A stretch of 64,000 nucleotides of DNA from Clostridium celatum DSM 1785 (GTDB taxonomy: Bacteria; Bacillota; Clostridia; Clostridiales; Clostridiaceae). The notes under the pieces are model-generated. The model saw nothing but the letters and a program-made list of their open reading frames with translations, had not been told where the DNA came from and did not search any database. Location of the stretch: NCBI RefSeq assembly GCF_000320405.1, contig NZ_KB291607.1, positions 1-64,000 of the forward strand, in the 5' to 3' direction. Both the position numbers and the translations under genes were made by a program. How positions within the stretch are numbered: position 1 is the stretch's first letter; each line of letters begins with the position of its first letter. Positions 31,867 through 40,766 of the stretch are shown here, piece after piece.

Positions 31867-32433
31867 TTACATAAAAGCTTCTTCACATTCTCTAATAAGC
31901 TTGTTCACTTTCATATCATAAACTGTACTTTCCCGTAAATTAGGTTGTATACATATAAGAGAAATAGTATTTGACTTAGTAATCTTTGAAAAAATCTTAG
32001 CTGCTCCAAATGCCATAAGTCTTAGCTCCATATCTTCCTTTGGACTTAGCCTATCATAATCAAATGATGATATTTTTATAACTTCTATTTTTTCTTTACC
32101 TACTATAACTACATCAACTATTTTAGATATGGAAATCTCATTAATATTTATGTTAACCTTTACACCAATAAAAATATTACTTCCTTTATCATTACAAAAA
32201 CTTTTACTTACAATACCATCTAAAATTTCATATGCTATATTTCCCAAAGTATTTGCAAATTTATTAAACCTTTTATCCTCAGTTATTTTTATTAATTTTT
32301 CACTATAATCTTCATAATCTTGAAGCTTTAACTTCTTTCCTAACCTTGCCTTAGCATAGTTGGCAATTAGCTTGTTATCTTCCTTAAAATTATTGAAACA
32401 ATTAATTTTATTTACTATTCTATACTTCTCCAT
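31867..32433 (-). CDS. DUF2800-like phage protein
   Basis: A 188-residue protein. The C-terminal half, MELRLMAFGAAKIFSK then LICIQPNLRESTVYDMKV, matches the ELxLYALGA...IQPRL pattern of DUF2800, a family found with phage recombination and replication genes and related to PD-(D/E)xK exonucleases. The middle VDVVIVGKEKIEVIKIS keeps the D...ExxK-like spacing weakly. It lies just upstream of the LexA-type gene in the same direction. A nuclease role is inference. Confidence 0.6.
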   Translation of the reverse strand: MEKYRIVNKINCFNNFKEDNKLIANYAKARLGKKLKLQDYEDYSEKLIKITEDKRFNKFANTLGNIAYEILDGIVSKSFCNDKGSNIFIGVKVNININEISISKIVDVVIVGKEKIEVIKISSFDYDRLSPKEDMELRLMAFGAAKIFSKITKSNTISLICIQPNLRESTVYDMKVNKLIRECEEAFM

Positions 32434-32510
32434 TAAAACTCTCCTTAACCCCTTTCTTTATAATTTTTTCATAAATAAACCAACTTTAAATTTATCATTT
32501 TAATTTTTCT

Positions 32511-32541
32511 AAATAAAAAAAAGGCTATATTTATTCTATAA
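32511..32541 (-). terminator. Intrinsic terminator after the RloA-like pseudogene
   Basis: In leftward RNA GGTTATA pairs with TATAGCC through one G-U, followed by a run of at least eight U. The remainder of 32434-32722 shows no gene. Confidence 0.75.
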
Positions 32542-32722
32542 CCTAATTTTACCATAAATTAAACTTTTTTCAATAATTTTATGTTTATTATTTTATATTT
32601 TTTACTTTCATCTTCATTTTTTACAATTAAGACTAACATTTGTTCCTTTTTTTATTTTATTTTTTAACTTTAATCTTCAAAATATCTAATTAAGGAACAT
32701 TTGTATTGAAAATTTTTTTGTC

Positions 32723-33941
32723 CTAAATCTCAGGAACTCCTCCAAATATACCACTTAAATATTTTTGTGAATAGCTTTCAGTTTGTCTTACCTTCTTATC
32801 ACTTAATCTATTTAAATAGCTTTGTCCATAACTATCCCTATCTACAAGCCAAATTTCATCTCTTCTAATATCTTTTTCAATTAAATTTGTATTATGTGTA
32901 GTGCAAATAAGCTGGGCATTTAATGGATTACTTTCTTTATTATAAAACTTGTCTATTATAGCTTTAAGTAAATTAGGATGAATAACATTTTCTATTTCAT
33001 CAACAACCAAAATTCCACCTTCATCTAAAACCTTAAATACCAAAGGTAACAATTCAAAAATATTAATTGTTCCATGAGATTGCTCTTCAAAAAATGGTAC
33101 TTTAATTTCCCCTACAACTTCATTATTCTTATAAATATTATGAATAGCTTCAACAGATATACTAGCTTCATTTTCATTAAATATAACATTTAGCTTCTTT
33201 ATAGTTGGATCTGCTACTTTTATAATTTCTAAATACTTATTAAGCTTTCTTCAGTATATTCACTTTCACTTAATATATTTAAGGATTTAAATTTAGACAT
33301 ATTTATCACTATTATTTTATTTATAGCTTCAATTATTTTGTTGGCCAATTTATTATTTAAAATATTAGCCATAGATAAACATAAGGCCTTTTCCCTTACA
33401 ATATGAATGTTAGGTTTAAAGCTCAAAAGTTCACCCTTTAATTCTATATCCTCATATCTTTCAGATGTTCTATTTAATATTAATTCTCTTCTTTTAACCT
33501 TTTTATATAGCTTTTCTTCAATAATTATATTATTTAAAGTTTTAAAACTATAGGTATATAAAATATCATCTATTAATAACTCTATACAAAAATAAATAGG
33601 GATACTTTCATACCCAGCTTCAAATTTAAAATAATTATCCTTTCCTTTAAGATGACTTTTAAATAAATTCATTTTCAAAGACTTTTCACATTAAATGCTA
33701 TTATAGGTGATAAAGCTATAATACTCTTTAACCAACCTATAGCTCTACAAAAATTAGTCTTTCCAGAACCATTTGCCCCATATATGTAAGAAACTTTATT
33801 ATAAACTTCTTCCTTTTCCTCAAATGTATTTCTTTCTAAATACTCTTTTTTACTATAATCAATTTCCGTTGTAAAACTTATCTCATCCTTAAAAGATTTA
33901 AAATTACTTACATAAAAAGATTTTAAAATTACTTTTTCCAT
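32723..33941 (-). pseudogene. RloA-like AAA ATPase, two frameshifts
   Basis: Three frames together encode about 406 residues of an AAA_15/AAA_21 (OLD/RloA-like) ATPase. The start is ATG 33941 behind GGAGTG. Walker A GANGSGKTN is in the first piece. Single missing bases near 33677-33679 and near 33241 break the frame. The last piece, extended upstream through EEQSHGTINIFELLPLVF, has Walker B GGILVVDEIENVIHPNLL and the His-switch ICTTHNTNLI, ending in FGGVPEI. RloA normally pairs with RloB, an RNA-binding defence protein; no RloB is seen downstream. It is either degraded or miscalled by two bases. Confidence 0.8.
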
Positions 33942-33988
33942 ATTCATCACTCCAGTAAATTCTCTACCATATAACAATAATACTTAAA

Positions 33989-34020
33989 ATTATATTAAAA
34001 AGTTTCCGTATAGGAAACTT
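33989..34020 (-). promoter_or_regulatory. Promoter with palindromic operator candidate before the RloA-like gene
   Basis: An 8-bp inverted repeat AAGTTTCC (34000-34007) with GGAAACTT (34013-34020) lies directly upstream of a -10 TATAAT (33989-33994, leftward) and covers the -35/spacer zone. Its position suits a repressor. The -10 is about 45 bp from the start codon. Confidence 0.45.
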
Positions 34021-34082
34021 ATATATATTTTATATCACTTTAGTATATTACTTTGTCATTTTCTGTCGTTTTTTAATAAAAT

Positions 34083-34256
34083 TTACGTCATATTAGCTAA
34101 CCAATCACCAGCTGCATTAATTGCTGTTCCTACTAAGATATTAGATATGACTCTTCCTACTATTTTACCTATGAAATATCCTATCTCATCTCTGTCAATA
34201 TCAAAATAACTAGTTATCATTGCTAACTCATATACCTTATTTAATCTTATTAACAT
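34083..34256 (-). pseudogene. Possible gene remnant (57-residue hydrophobic frame)
   Basis: The frame begins MLIRLNKVYELAMITSYFDI and ends NILVGTAINAAGDWLANMT, with one hydrophobic stretch. There is no ribosome-binding site at its ATG. It reads like the C-terminal end of a larger lost protein. I do not recognise it. Confidence 0.3.
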
Positions 34257-34364
34257 TATAGATAAATATAAAATTATTTTATAAAATTTACCAATATATA
34301 TTTTAAATAAAGTTATTTATTTAATTTTATAATAGATTTATTAAATACATTTCAATATACTTGT

Positions 34365-34397
34365 GAAAAAAAGTGGTAAGCTTACGCTTACCACTTT
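34365..34397 (-). terminator. Intrinsic terminator of the LPxTG DUF218 gene
   Basis: A perfect 12-bp stem AAAGTGGTAAGC with a TTAC-type loop and a following U run in leftward RNA, about 30 bp after the restored stop codon at 34428. Confidence 0.9.
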
Positions 34398-34427
34398 AAA
34401 TTCATTTAATATTCAGCATTATAAGAA

Positions 34428-35782
34428 TTACTTCTTCTTATTGAAACGTACTCCTCCAAGCATTAATGAAACACCTGTAATTAATGAAGCAATTACTCCA
34501 GCACCATCTCCTGTGTTTGGTAATTTTGTAATATTTGAATTACCCTTGTTTGAAGATCCTGTATTTGAGTTACTTCCATTTGAAGTTCCCCCATTTGAAG
34601 TTCCTCCATTTGAAGTTCCTCCATTTGAAGTTGAATCATCCTTATCTGAGTTGTTATTATCATCTGAGTTATCCTTATCAGAAGTATCATCATCAGTAGT
34701 GATATCATTTACAGTTACCTTAAATTCTGCAGTCTTAGTAACATCATTTTCTGTATATGTTACAGTTATAGTTTGCTCTCCTACTACATAGCATCATATC
34801 CTTCTATAGTAGCGATTTCTGTAATATCTCTAGTATAATCATCTATATCATATTTAGCAGTTACGCTTAATTCTAACTCTTCACCCTTTTTATAAGTAGT
34901 TTTACCTTCTACTTCTAATGATTGTAATTTTGATGCTTCTAAAGTCTCTGGAAGTTGTACCCCTAATAATTGAGATAATGTTAAAGCTTTTAAGTCAAGC
35001 GGTTCATAAGTTTTATCTTCTCTTAACCATCCTGCATTACCAACTAATTCAATTGGAGTCTTTCCTAAAGCTTCAGCTGCAATTAATGATTGAGTGTAAT
35101 ATAATAATGAAGCTCTCTTTAAGTGATATTGACTACTAATCATTGAGATTGTTGAAATATCATATTGATTATATAAAATATTAAATGTATTTTGAGCATT
35201 TTGAACTGTTGTCATAGACTTATCTTCTATAATAAGTCTACTTTCATCAAAGTTTAACTCATTTACCATGTAATCTCTCATTTGTCCTGCTTCAGTAACC
35301 TCTTTATTATCTGCTGCAGTACCACCACCTGCTAATACAACATATGCATTAGGATATTTCATAGCACTTTCATATGCAACTTGGCAACGACCCTTTAACT
35401 CGTCTTGCATACTTCCATCACTATTTAGGGCATATCCTAAAACAACAAAAGCATGCTTGTTTGTATCTGGAAGTCCATCTGGAGCTACCCCTATACTTTC
35501 TACCATTGAATTTTCTGTATAATCCCAGAAATCTATTACTTGTTTTAATCTGTTATACTCCTTTTCAGAAACTGACTTAATAGAATCAAATGTTCTTAAT
35601 ATATCAGTAGATTGTCCAGTTTTGTAATAATAAATTAACTCTGCTTTTAGCTCCTCTACACTTTTTTCTACAGTCATTACTTGCTCATTTGTAATAGTTG
35701 AAGCAAAAACTGGCATTGAAAAACCAACTGATATACTTGTCGCTACAACCATACTACAAATAAATTTACATTTTTTATTCAT
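34428..35782 (-). pseudogene. DUF218 (YdcF/SanA-like) domain protein with LPxTG anchor, frameshifted
   Basis: The main frame (34784-35782) has a signal peptide (1-28, ending VFAST), a helical segment and a DUF218 domain (about 110-260). The domain shows FVVLGYALN, VVLAGGG and SSQYHLKRA, and a bacterial Ig-like strand set follows. It stops mid-domain after ATIEGYDAM. One missing base near 34788-34792 restores VVGEQTITVTYTEND, a D/N/S-rich linker with SNGGT repeats, the sorting signal LPNTGD, a hydrophobic helix and RFNKKK. Restored length is about 451. DUF218 proteins are usually membrane-tethered envelope factors; wall anchoring is unusual. Sortase B is the next gene upstream. Confidence 0.75.
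34576..34635 (-). repeat. 15-bp tandem repeat in the wall-spanning linker
   Basis: Four units of CCATTTGAAGTTCCT (plus strand; starts 34576, 34591, 34606, 34621) encode SNGGT repeats. Units are nearly identical at DNA level, so copy number may vary between strains. Confidence 0.85.
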
Positions 35783-36251
35783 TAATTTTTCCTCCTCAAA
35801 ATCGGAATAATATTATACTAATCATAAATGACTTTTAATATATTCCTTTCTCTCTAATACTCATTTTTAGCGTTTTATGTAAAGGTTTTACATCGCATTA
35901 TAAATAATATCATAGTTTTTTTCAAATTTCCAACTTTTTCTGTATACATTTTCATTTATTTTTCTACATTATTCTACATTATTCTACATTATTTTATATA
36001 ATATATATTTTGTTATTGCTATTTTTTATTCTTATTTTTTAATTATTTACTATGTAAAATCCAGTTTCTTAAATGCTTGCTCCAAATAAAAGCATACATA
36101 AATTAACTGAAATTTTCCCTCAAAAAATATGCAACAAATAGTAACTATAAATCTAAATGTAGAAGAATCCTAAATAAAACCTTCATTTCTCGCATTAACA
36201 GTTATAAAAGGAAATATTATTAATTATATACTATATACTCTATAATAGCAC
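35783..36251. other. AT-rich intergenic region upstream of the DUF218 gene
   Basis: No gene is seen. A short tandem repeat of ATTCTACATT (about 35962-35993, nearly three units) and very A/T-rich flanks lie upstream of the DUF218 start and downstream of the sortase gene. It may hold the DUF218 promoter; I could not pick a convincing -35. Confidence 0.5.
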
Positions 36252-37025
36252 TTACCTTATTGGCTCTAAAAGTCTTGCTGTTACTACTGTTCTTGCACCA
36301 TCATATTCAAAGCTACATGTTACCAAAGTTATTAGACTACTGATTCCATCTTCATCAACTATATCTTCAGCATTTACATCCCTATAAAATATTGAGTTAC
36401 CTTTTATTTCTTCCATGTATTTATTCATATCATCTTCATTTTCAAAATCAAAAACAATATTAGCCGCATCATCTTTTACAACAAATATTGAAAATATTTC
36501 ATACTGATAGCTTATCCCATTTTTAAGTATAGTTATATATGGATTTTCATTGAAGTAAGTTTCATCCTTAAGATTTACTAAATCATGAAACATACTTTCA
36601 TCCTTCATGTGATGTCCATATATCCATATGTTTTCATCATTTTCTATATCATTTCTATAATCAATAAAAATACTTCCTGGATAATAATAGTCTCCATTAA
36701 AATCCGTAGATAAATATATATCATTATCTGGGCCTTGCATTACTGGATAATTAATATTGGTATTAGGCATTTGTATCCACATTTTATATTCATTATTTTT
36801 TGACTTTAAAGTATTCTCACTTGCTAATAGCTCTTCATTAACTACTCTCTCAGCCTTTGTTTCCTCTTCTACTATCTCATCCTCTACTCTAGGAGAATTT
36901 ATAACTATAATTTCATTAGGAATTTCTTCTCTTCCCTTCTTTTCACCTAGCTTATATCCTCCAAAACCTATTCCTCCCATTACAAGAATGCATAATATAG
37001 TAATAGCTATTTTTTTCACATCCAT
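36252..37025 (-). CDS. srtB: Class B sortase
   Basis: A 257-residue membrane-anchored transpeptidase with an uncleaved N-terminal helix (about 7-25). The class B fold is marked by NTNINYPVMQGPDNDIYL, the catalytic histidine in WIYGHHM, the cysteine in LVTCSFEY (TLVTC form) and the arginine in GARTVVTARL. It cleaves a sorting signal and attaches proteins to the wall. The neighbouring DUF218 protein carries LPNTG. Class B enzymes often use NPxTN-like signals, so whether this one handles LPxTG proteins here is open. Hairpin copy 3 lies about 105 bp upstream. Confidence 0.93.
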   Translation of the reverse strand: MDVKKIAITILCILVMGGIGFGGYKLGEKKGREEIPNEIIVINSPRVEDEIVEEETKAERVVNEELLASENTLKSKNNEYKMWIQMPNTNINYPVMQGPDNDIYLSTDFNGDYYYPGSIFIDYRNDIENDENIWIYGHHMKDESMFHDLVNLKDETYFNENPYITILKNGISYQYEIFSIFVVKDDAANIVFDFENEDDMNKYMEEIKGNSIFYRDVNAEDIVDEDGISSLITLVTCSFEYDGARTVVTARLLEPIR

Positions 37026-37128
37026 CTCCCCCCCAAATTACCCTCTTTATTATTTTCATAATAAAATTATAACATTTTATACCAATTTTAAAAGTTATAT
37101 TTTACCATTATATATTAGTGATATATAA

Positions 37129-37177
37129 TAGTACCCGCGGGGTCAACCCAAATATTGGATTGACCCCACGGGTACTA
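37129..37177. repeat. Dispersed GC-rich hairpin element, copy 3
   Basis: 23-bp arms (37129-37151 and 37155-37177) surround loop ATA, with two C-A mismatches on the plus strand. On the minus strand both become G-U, so the leftward transcript still pairs fully. It lies between the phosphodiester glycosidase stop and the sortase start, with no following U run. Confidence 0.9.
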
Positions 37178-37246
37178 CTTTATTCTTTTTCATGTCTACC
37201 TTTATTAGTTTTTTTACTTTGTGCTTCATTAATATTGGTAATTTTT

Positions 37247-38119
37247 TTATTCTATAAAATACATTATATCTGTTATCTTTCTTTCCTTTCCATCTGATGG
37301 ATTATTTAATACTTCCCCATTAAAATACAACGTTGTAGAACCTCCACCATCTAGGTTATATCCCCAGTAGCATCCCCTATTTTTAAGTTCCACTGCTGCA
37401 TCATAAAGACTAATTCCAACAGATGCTTCACTTCTTCCATCTATAACTAATATTACATATTCTAAAGGTCCTTTTTGACCAATAACTGTTCTTGGAGCTA
37501 AACCTTCCTTATACCATGTATCTCCATAGTCTACAATTTCACCATGTCTTATTAAATCAGGTCCAAAATCATATGTATGCATTGCACCCTTTTCAACTAA
37601 CTCATCTCCTGTTAATAGCTCATCATATATTCTAAAATCACCATCATTTTGAATAACAAGTGGATCACAATCTAACCATGTATCTCTATAAACTACTCCA
37701 TCTCTTATTACATAACTACTTTTGTTAAACCCAGTAGCAGCCCCATTAATAGCTAATATTGCATTATGCCTCATTGCCATATCAGAAGTCCTTTCCCTAT
37801 TTATTAAAGAAAATTTATCTCCTGCAAAAGCTGATTTAATCTGAGAACCATCACCTATATTTACATTTACTTCCCACATCTCCAAATTAGGATTACTTTT
37901 CTTTATTGGAGTTATGTTTATATTTAAAGTATCTGACTTATACTCAATTACTCCAGTTTCACCATTTCTATTTATATATATTTCATTTGATTCATTAAAA
38001 ACTGTATTTGCTTCTTTTATCTTTGACTTTGAATAAATATTATTTACTATTTTATATCCTACTCCAACTACCATTATTAATAATATAATACTTAAACACT
38101 TTATTATCTTATTGACCAT
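37247..38119 (-). CDS. Phosphodiester glycosidase family protein (NAGPA-like)
   Basis: About 290 residues from ATG 38119, chosen because GTGAGG lies just upstream; a GTG four codons earlier is less likely. It has an N-terminal membrane anchor (about 5-25) and then the PF09992 domain, with ILAINGAATGF, APRTVIGQKG, VILVIDGRS and the diagnostic NLDGGGSTTLYFNG near the C-terminus. Relatives include the enzyme that uncovers GlcNAc-1-P diesters and bacterial exopolysaccharide glycosidases. Its place beside the capsule locus and sortase suggests work on wall or capsule phosphodiester glycans. Confidence 0.88.
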   Translation of the reverse strand: MVNKIIKCLSIILLIMVVGVGYKIVNNIYSKSKIKEANTVFNESNEIYINRNGETGVIEYKSDTLNINITPIKKSNPNLEMWEVNVNIGDGSQIKSAFAGDKFSLINRERTSDMAMRHNAILAINGAATGFNKSSYVIRDGVVYRDTWLDCDPLVIQNDGDFRIYDELLTGDELVEKGAMHTYDFGPDLIRHGEIVDYGDTWYKEGLAPRTVIGQKGPLEYVILVIDGRSEASVGISLYDAAVELKNRGCYWGYNLDGGGSTTLYFNGEVLNNPSDGKERKITDIMYFIE

Positions 38120-38182
38120 ATTAACCCTCACTTAAATTTATTCTATATTAATTTTTATCATAGTTATCTCATTTATTAAAAC

Positions 38183-38218
38183 AATAACCTATTCCAATTT
38201 TTATTAGAATAGGTTATT
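38183..38218 (-). terminator. Intrinsic terminator after the acyltransferase gene
   Basis: A perfect 12-bp stem AATAACCTATTC (38183-38194) with its complement (38207-38218) just past the stop codon at 38221. A short U-rich segment follows in leftward RNA. Confidence 0.8.
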
Positions 38219-38220
38219 AC

Positions 38221-39297
38221 TTAATTATACAATATTTTATTTTCTTTATTTACTAATATTTTTTTATTTAACAATTTAATTATAGGATTATATATTAGAT
38301 TAATTAAATAAGATGATACTAAGCATAATATAACTAACCACGGAAATATTAAAAAACTATATTTAGGAGCAAACACTAATTTCTTAAAATAAATCATATA
38401 GAAAAACATATGTGTAAGCCACATATTAGTTGAATGATTTCCTAAATAATCTAATAATTTATTTAACCATTTAGGTTTATCCATCAAATTAAATATACAT
38501 ATAAATGCTATTCCTGTGAATACTGCAACAAATAAAGTTTCAACAAAACCATGAGCTATAATCATTAAAGCTATTAATATAACACCTAATATATTTTTAT
38601 ACTTTATGTTATTAGCTATATTATACAATTTACTATATATTTTCTTATGTGCAAATATTGCTCCAACTATAAATGGTAGCTGGGATGTTCCAAAAAGAGC
38701 AACCTGTCTAATACTCCAATTTAATACTTCATTATCAAACACTATAATACCTTTTATTCTTTGCACATATGCTACTACATAAAATACAAAGGATATTGTC
38801 ATAATAATTATACTGTTATATTTAACAATAATTTTATTTATAATTGGTGATAGCAATACTAAAATTATATATGTTGTTACAAACCACCAAGCTCCATTAT
38901 ATGCTGGAGATATTGCTGTAAAAGTTAATAAAAATGTTTTTAAATCACCCGGATATTTATTTACTTGTCCGCTTATAAATCCTAATAATACTACAAACAT
39001 AAAAAGTATTATCCAGTAATTAACATACAACTTCAATATTCTTATTAGATTATTTTTAATATACTTTTCTTTATTATTTTTATAACTAATAAATAACCCA
39101 TATCCACTACAAAAACAATAAATAGCAACACAACAATCTCCAAATAGTGCTAAATAATAAACTAATGGTATATCTCCTATAAATATTAATGGAGTATATA
39201 AACCTTCATATGTTTTTGTACAAAATAAATGTAATAATAGCATAAAACTTATTGCTATGCCTTTAGTTATTTTTATCTGATTTTTTGTTAATTCCAT
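38221..39297 (-). CDS. Acyltransferase 3 family membrane protein
   Basis: A 358-residue polytopic protein with about ten hydrophobic segments. The opening IAISFMLLLHLFCT carries the conserved histidine of acyltransferase-3 (OafA/WecH type) proteins. YLALFGDCCVAIYCFCSGYGL and the later NHSTNMWLTHMFFYMIYF are also family-like. It probably adds an acetyl or other acyl group to the surface polysaccharide. It follows the capsule genes in the same direction after a 330-bp gap and ends in its own terminator. Confidence 0.85.
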   Translation of the reverse strand: MELTKNQIKITKGIAISFMLLLHLFCTKTYEGLYTPLIFIGDIPLVYYLALFGDCCVAIYCFCSGYGLFISYKNNKEKYIKNNLIRILKLYVNYWIILFMFVVLLGFISGQVNKYPGDLKTFLLTFTAISPAYNGAWWFVTTYIILVLLSPIINKIIVKYNSIIIMTISFVFYVVAYVQRIKGIIVFDNEVLNWSIRQVALFGTSQLPFIVGAIFAHKKIYSKLYNIANNIKYKNILGVILIALMIIAHGFVETLFVAVFTGIAFICIFNLMDKPKWLNKLLDYLGNHSTNMWLTHMFFYMIYFKKLVFAPKYSFLIFPWLVILCLVSSYLINLIYNPIIKLLNKKILVNKENKILYN

Positions 39298-39626
39298 TAT
39301 TACTTTTCACCAAATTTCTTTCATTTAATGAATATAAATTCTTATATACTATTTCATTTAGTTTCAAATCTATATTGGTAAATATATTCTTCATTTTTCA
39401 GATATACCTTTAATTGCCCCTGTTCTAATAACTTCTATAGTAAGGGCTATTATGTGTATTATAATAATACTTTTAAAGCCATAAATTATAAAAAACTTAC
39501 TAAAATAAAATAGCTGAACCCCTTTTATTCTATTGAGTTCAAGTTTATTTCAATATACCGAATATAAATACTATAATCGAACTCAATATTATATATTAAA
39601 ATACTATATTTATTTCAAAGCTTAAA
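39298..39626. other. Intergenic region with a spaced inverted repeat
   Basis: No gene is seen. A perfect 10-bp inverted repeat, TATTGAGTTC (39531-39540) with GAACTCAATA (39579-39588), is separated by 38 bp. It may be an operator or a weak terminator for the capsule operon. Confidence 0.5.
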
Positions 39627-40766
39627 CTATCTAACTCTTTTTATCATATTATAAATTTTAATCTTTAATCTAATACTTAAGGGATCTTTTAAACTTTTTA
39701 TAACTAATTTATCAAATGGAGTTTTATTAATTCTTTTAAAGAAATAATCTCTTCTAGGATTACAATATGAAGATTTAATTGCTGAAGAATTATACTTTAT
39801 AGCTTCATCAATATCAACTTCAGCTTTTTCAATGGAATCAGATATATTTCTAAAATTTTTTTTTCCTTTTTCTGAATTGATTAAAATAAGAGAAATTCCC
39901 TTATCATCATTCATATCTCTTCTAACATTTTCTATTCCCCAAAAATCAGCTAATGTTATATCACTTTCTCTATTGATAGATTTAAATTTACAATTATGAC
40001 AAGATGGTCTTAAATAAATATCTCCTATAAATCCATCCATATATGAATTTTCATTTCTTTTAATTAAGATATCACTACTATCTTCAAACTCAACCTTAAA
40101 AGAATATGATTTCCATCCATAAGTCTTATCTCTAAAATTTATACCCTTTATATTGTTGTTTTTTTCAAATCTCTGCTTATATTTTCTCCAACTAATAGGT
40201 GATGGTACTCCATGACATATCAAGTCTACACATATTAAATTCTCATGCTCTTTTTGTAAATATCTTTTCAAACCACCAATCTGACAAGGTGTTCCAGAAA
40301 AAAGTACTTTTCTCCCCTTTTCTAAAAACATCTTAGCAAGACTATAAGTTTCTCCTATATTGCTCTGAACATATTTTGCTCCCCTAAATTGAGCTATTCC
40401 ATATATATTATCAGTATAATCATGAACTACCTCAAACTCATTATTAAATTTTGCTCCAAATACAATCCCACCACTTTTAATTATTGACTCTGCAATTAAT
40501 GTGAATACTCCACCTGAAGAACTCTCTTTTCTTATTCGCTCATCCTTATTATAGGCTGCTAATGCTATAGGATTGTTATCCATATTTCTATTGTTTAAAA
40601 TAGGACATACTTTATCACATAAATTACACTTTATACAAATATCGTTATTAATTTTAGGATATTTAAATCCCTCATCGTCTTCAATCATATTAATACAATT
40701 TTTAGGACAAACATTTGCACATCCATAACATCCTGTGCAATCTTTTTTTTCTAATATATTAATCAT
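39627..40766 (-). CDS. FrhB-like iron-sulfur oxidoreductase of polysaccharide clusters
   Basis: A 379-residue protein with two N-terminal 4Fe-4S motifs (CTGCYGCANVCPKNC and CIKCNLCDKVCPI). The coenzyme F420 reductase beta-subunit N and C domains follow, with SSGGVFTLIAESI, FSGTPCQIGGLKRYL, CVDLICHGVPSP and LADFWGI. Clostridia generally lack F420, and such proteins are common in capsule clusters next to pyruvyltransferase genes. A redox role in sugar modification or pyruvylation is inferred from context only. It overlaps the upstream GT2 gene by 8 bp. Confidence 0.88.
   Translation of the reverse strand: MINILEKKDCTGCYGCANVCPKNCINMIEDDEGFKYPKINNDICIKCNLCDKVCPILNNRNMDNNPIALAAYNKDERIRKESSSGGVFTLIAESIIKSGGIVFGAKFNNEFEVVHDYTDNIYGIAQFRGAKYVQSNIGETYSLAKMFLEKGRKVLFSGTPCQIGGLKRYLQKEHENLICVDLICHGVPSPISWRKYKQRFEKNNNIKGINFRDKTYGWKSYSFKVEFEDSSDILIKRNENSYMDGFIGDIYLRPSCHNCKFKSINRESDITLADFWGIENVRRDMNDDKGISLILINSEKGKKNFRNISDSIEKAEVDIDEAIKYNSSAIKSSYCNPRRDYFFKRINKTPFDKLVIKSLKDPLSIRLKIKIYNMIKRVR

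Larger units (their letters stand above)
33942..34427. other. Intergenic region with operator-like palindrome and a possible gene remnant
   Basis: It holds the promoter region of the RloA-like gene, a 57-residue frame at 34083-34256 and the terminator of the LPxTG DUF218 gene. I see nothing else in it. Confidence 0.5.

Noticed and set aside
29014-33941. A complete prophage
   Set aside because: Only replication, repressor and DUF2800-type genes are seen; there is no integrase, terminase, capsid, tail or lysis gene and no attachment repeats.
34576-34635. Possible CRISPR-like repeat array
   Set aside because: Units are 15 bp without spacers and encode a wall-linker repeat.
36757-37128. Plus-strand frame opposite the sortase N-terminus
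   Set aside because: The sortase frame has catalytic motifs and a start site; this frame has neither.
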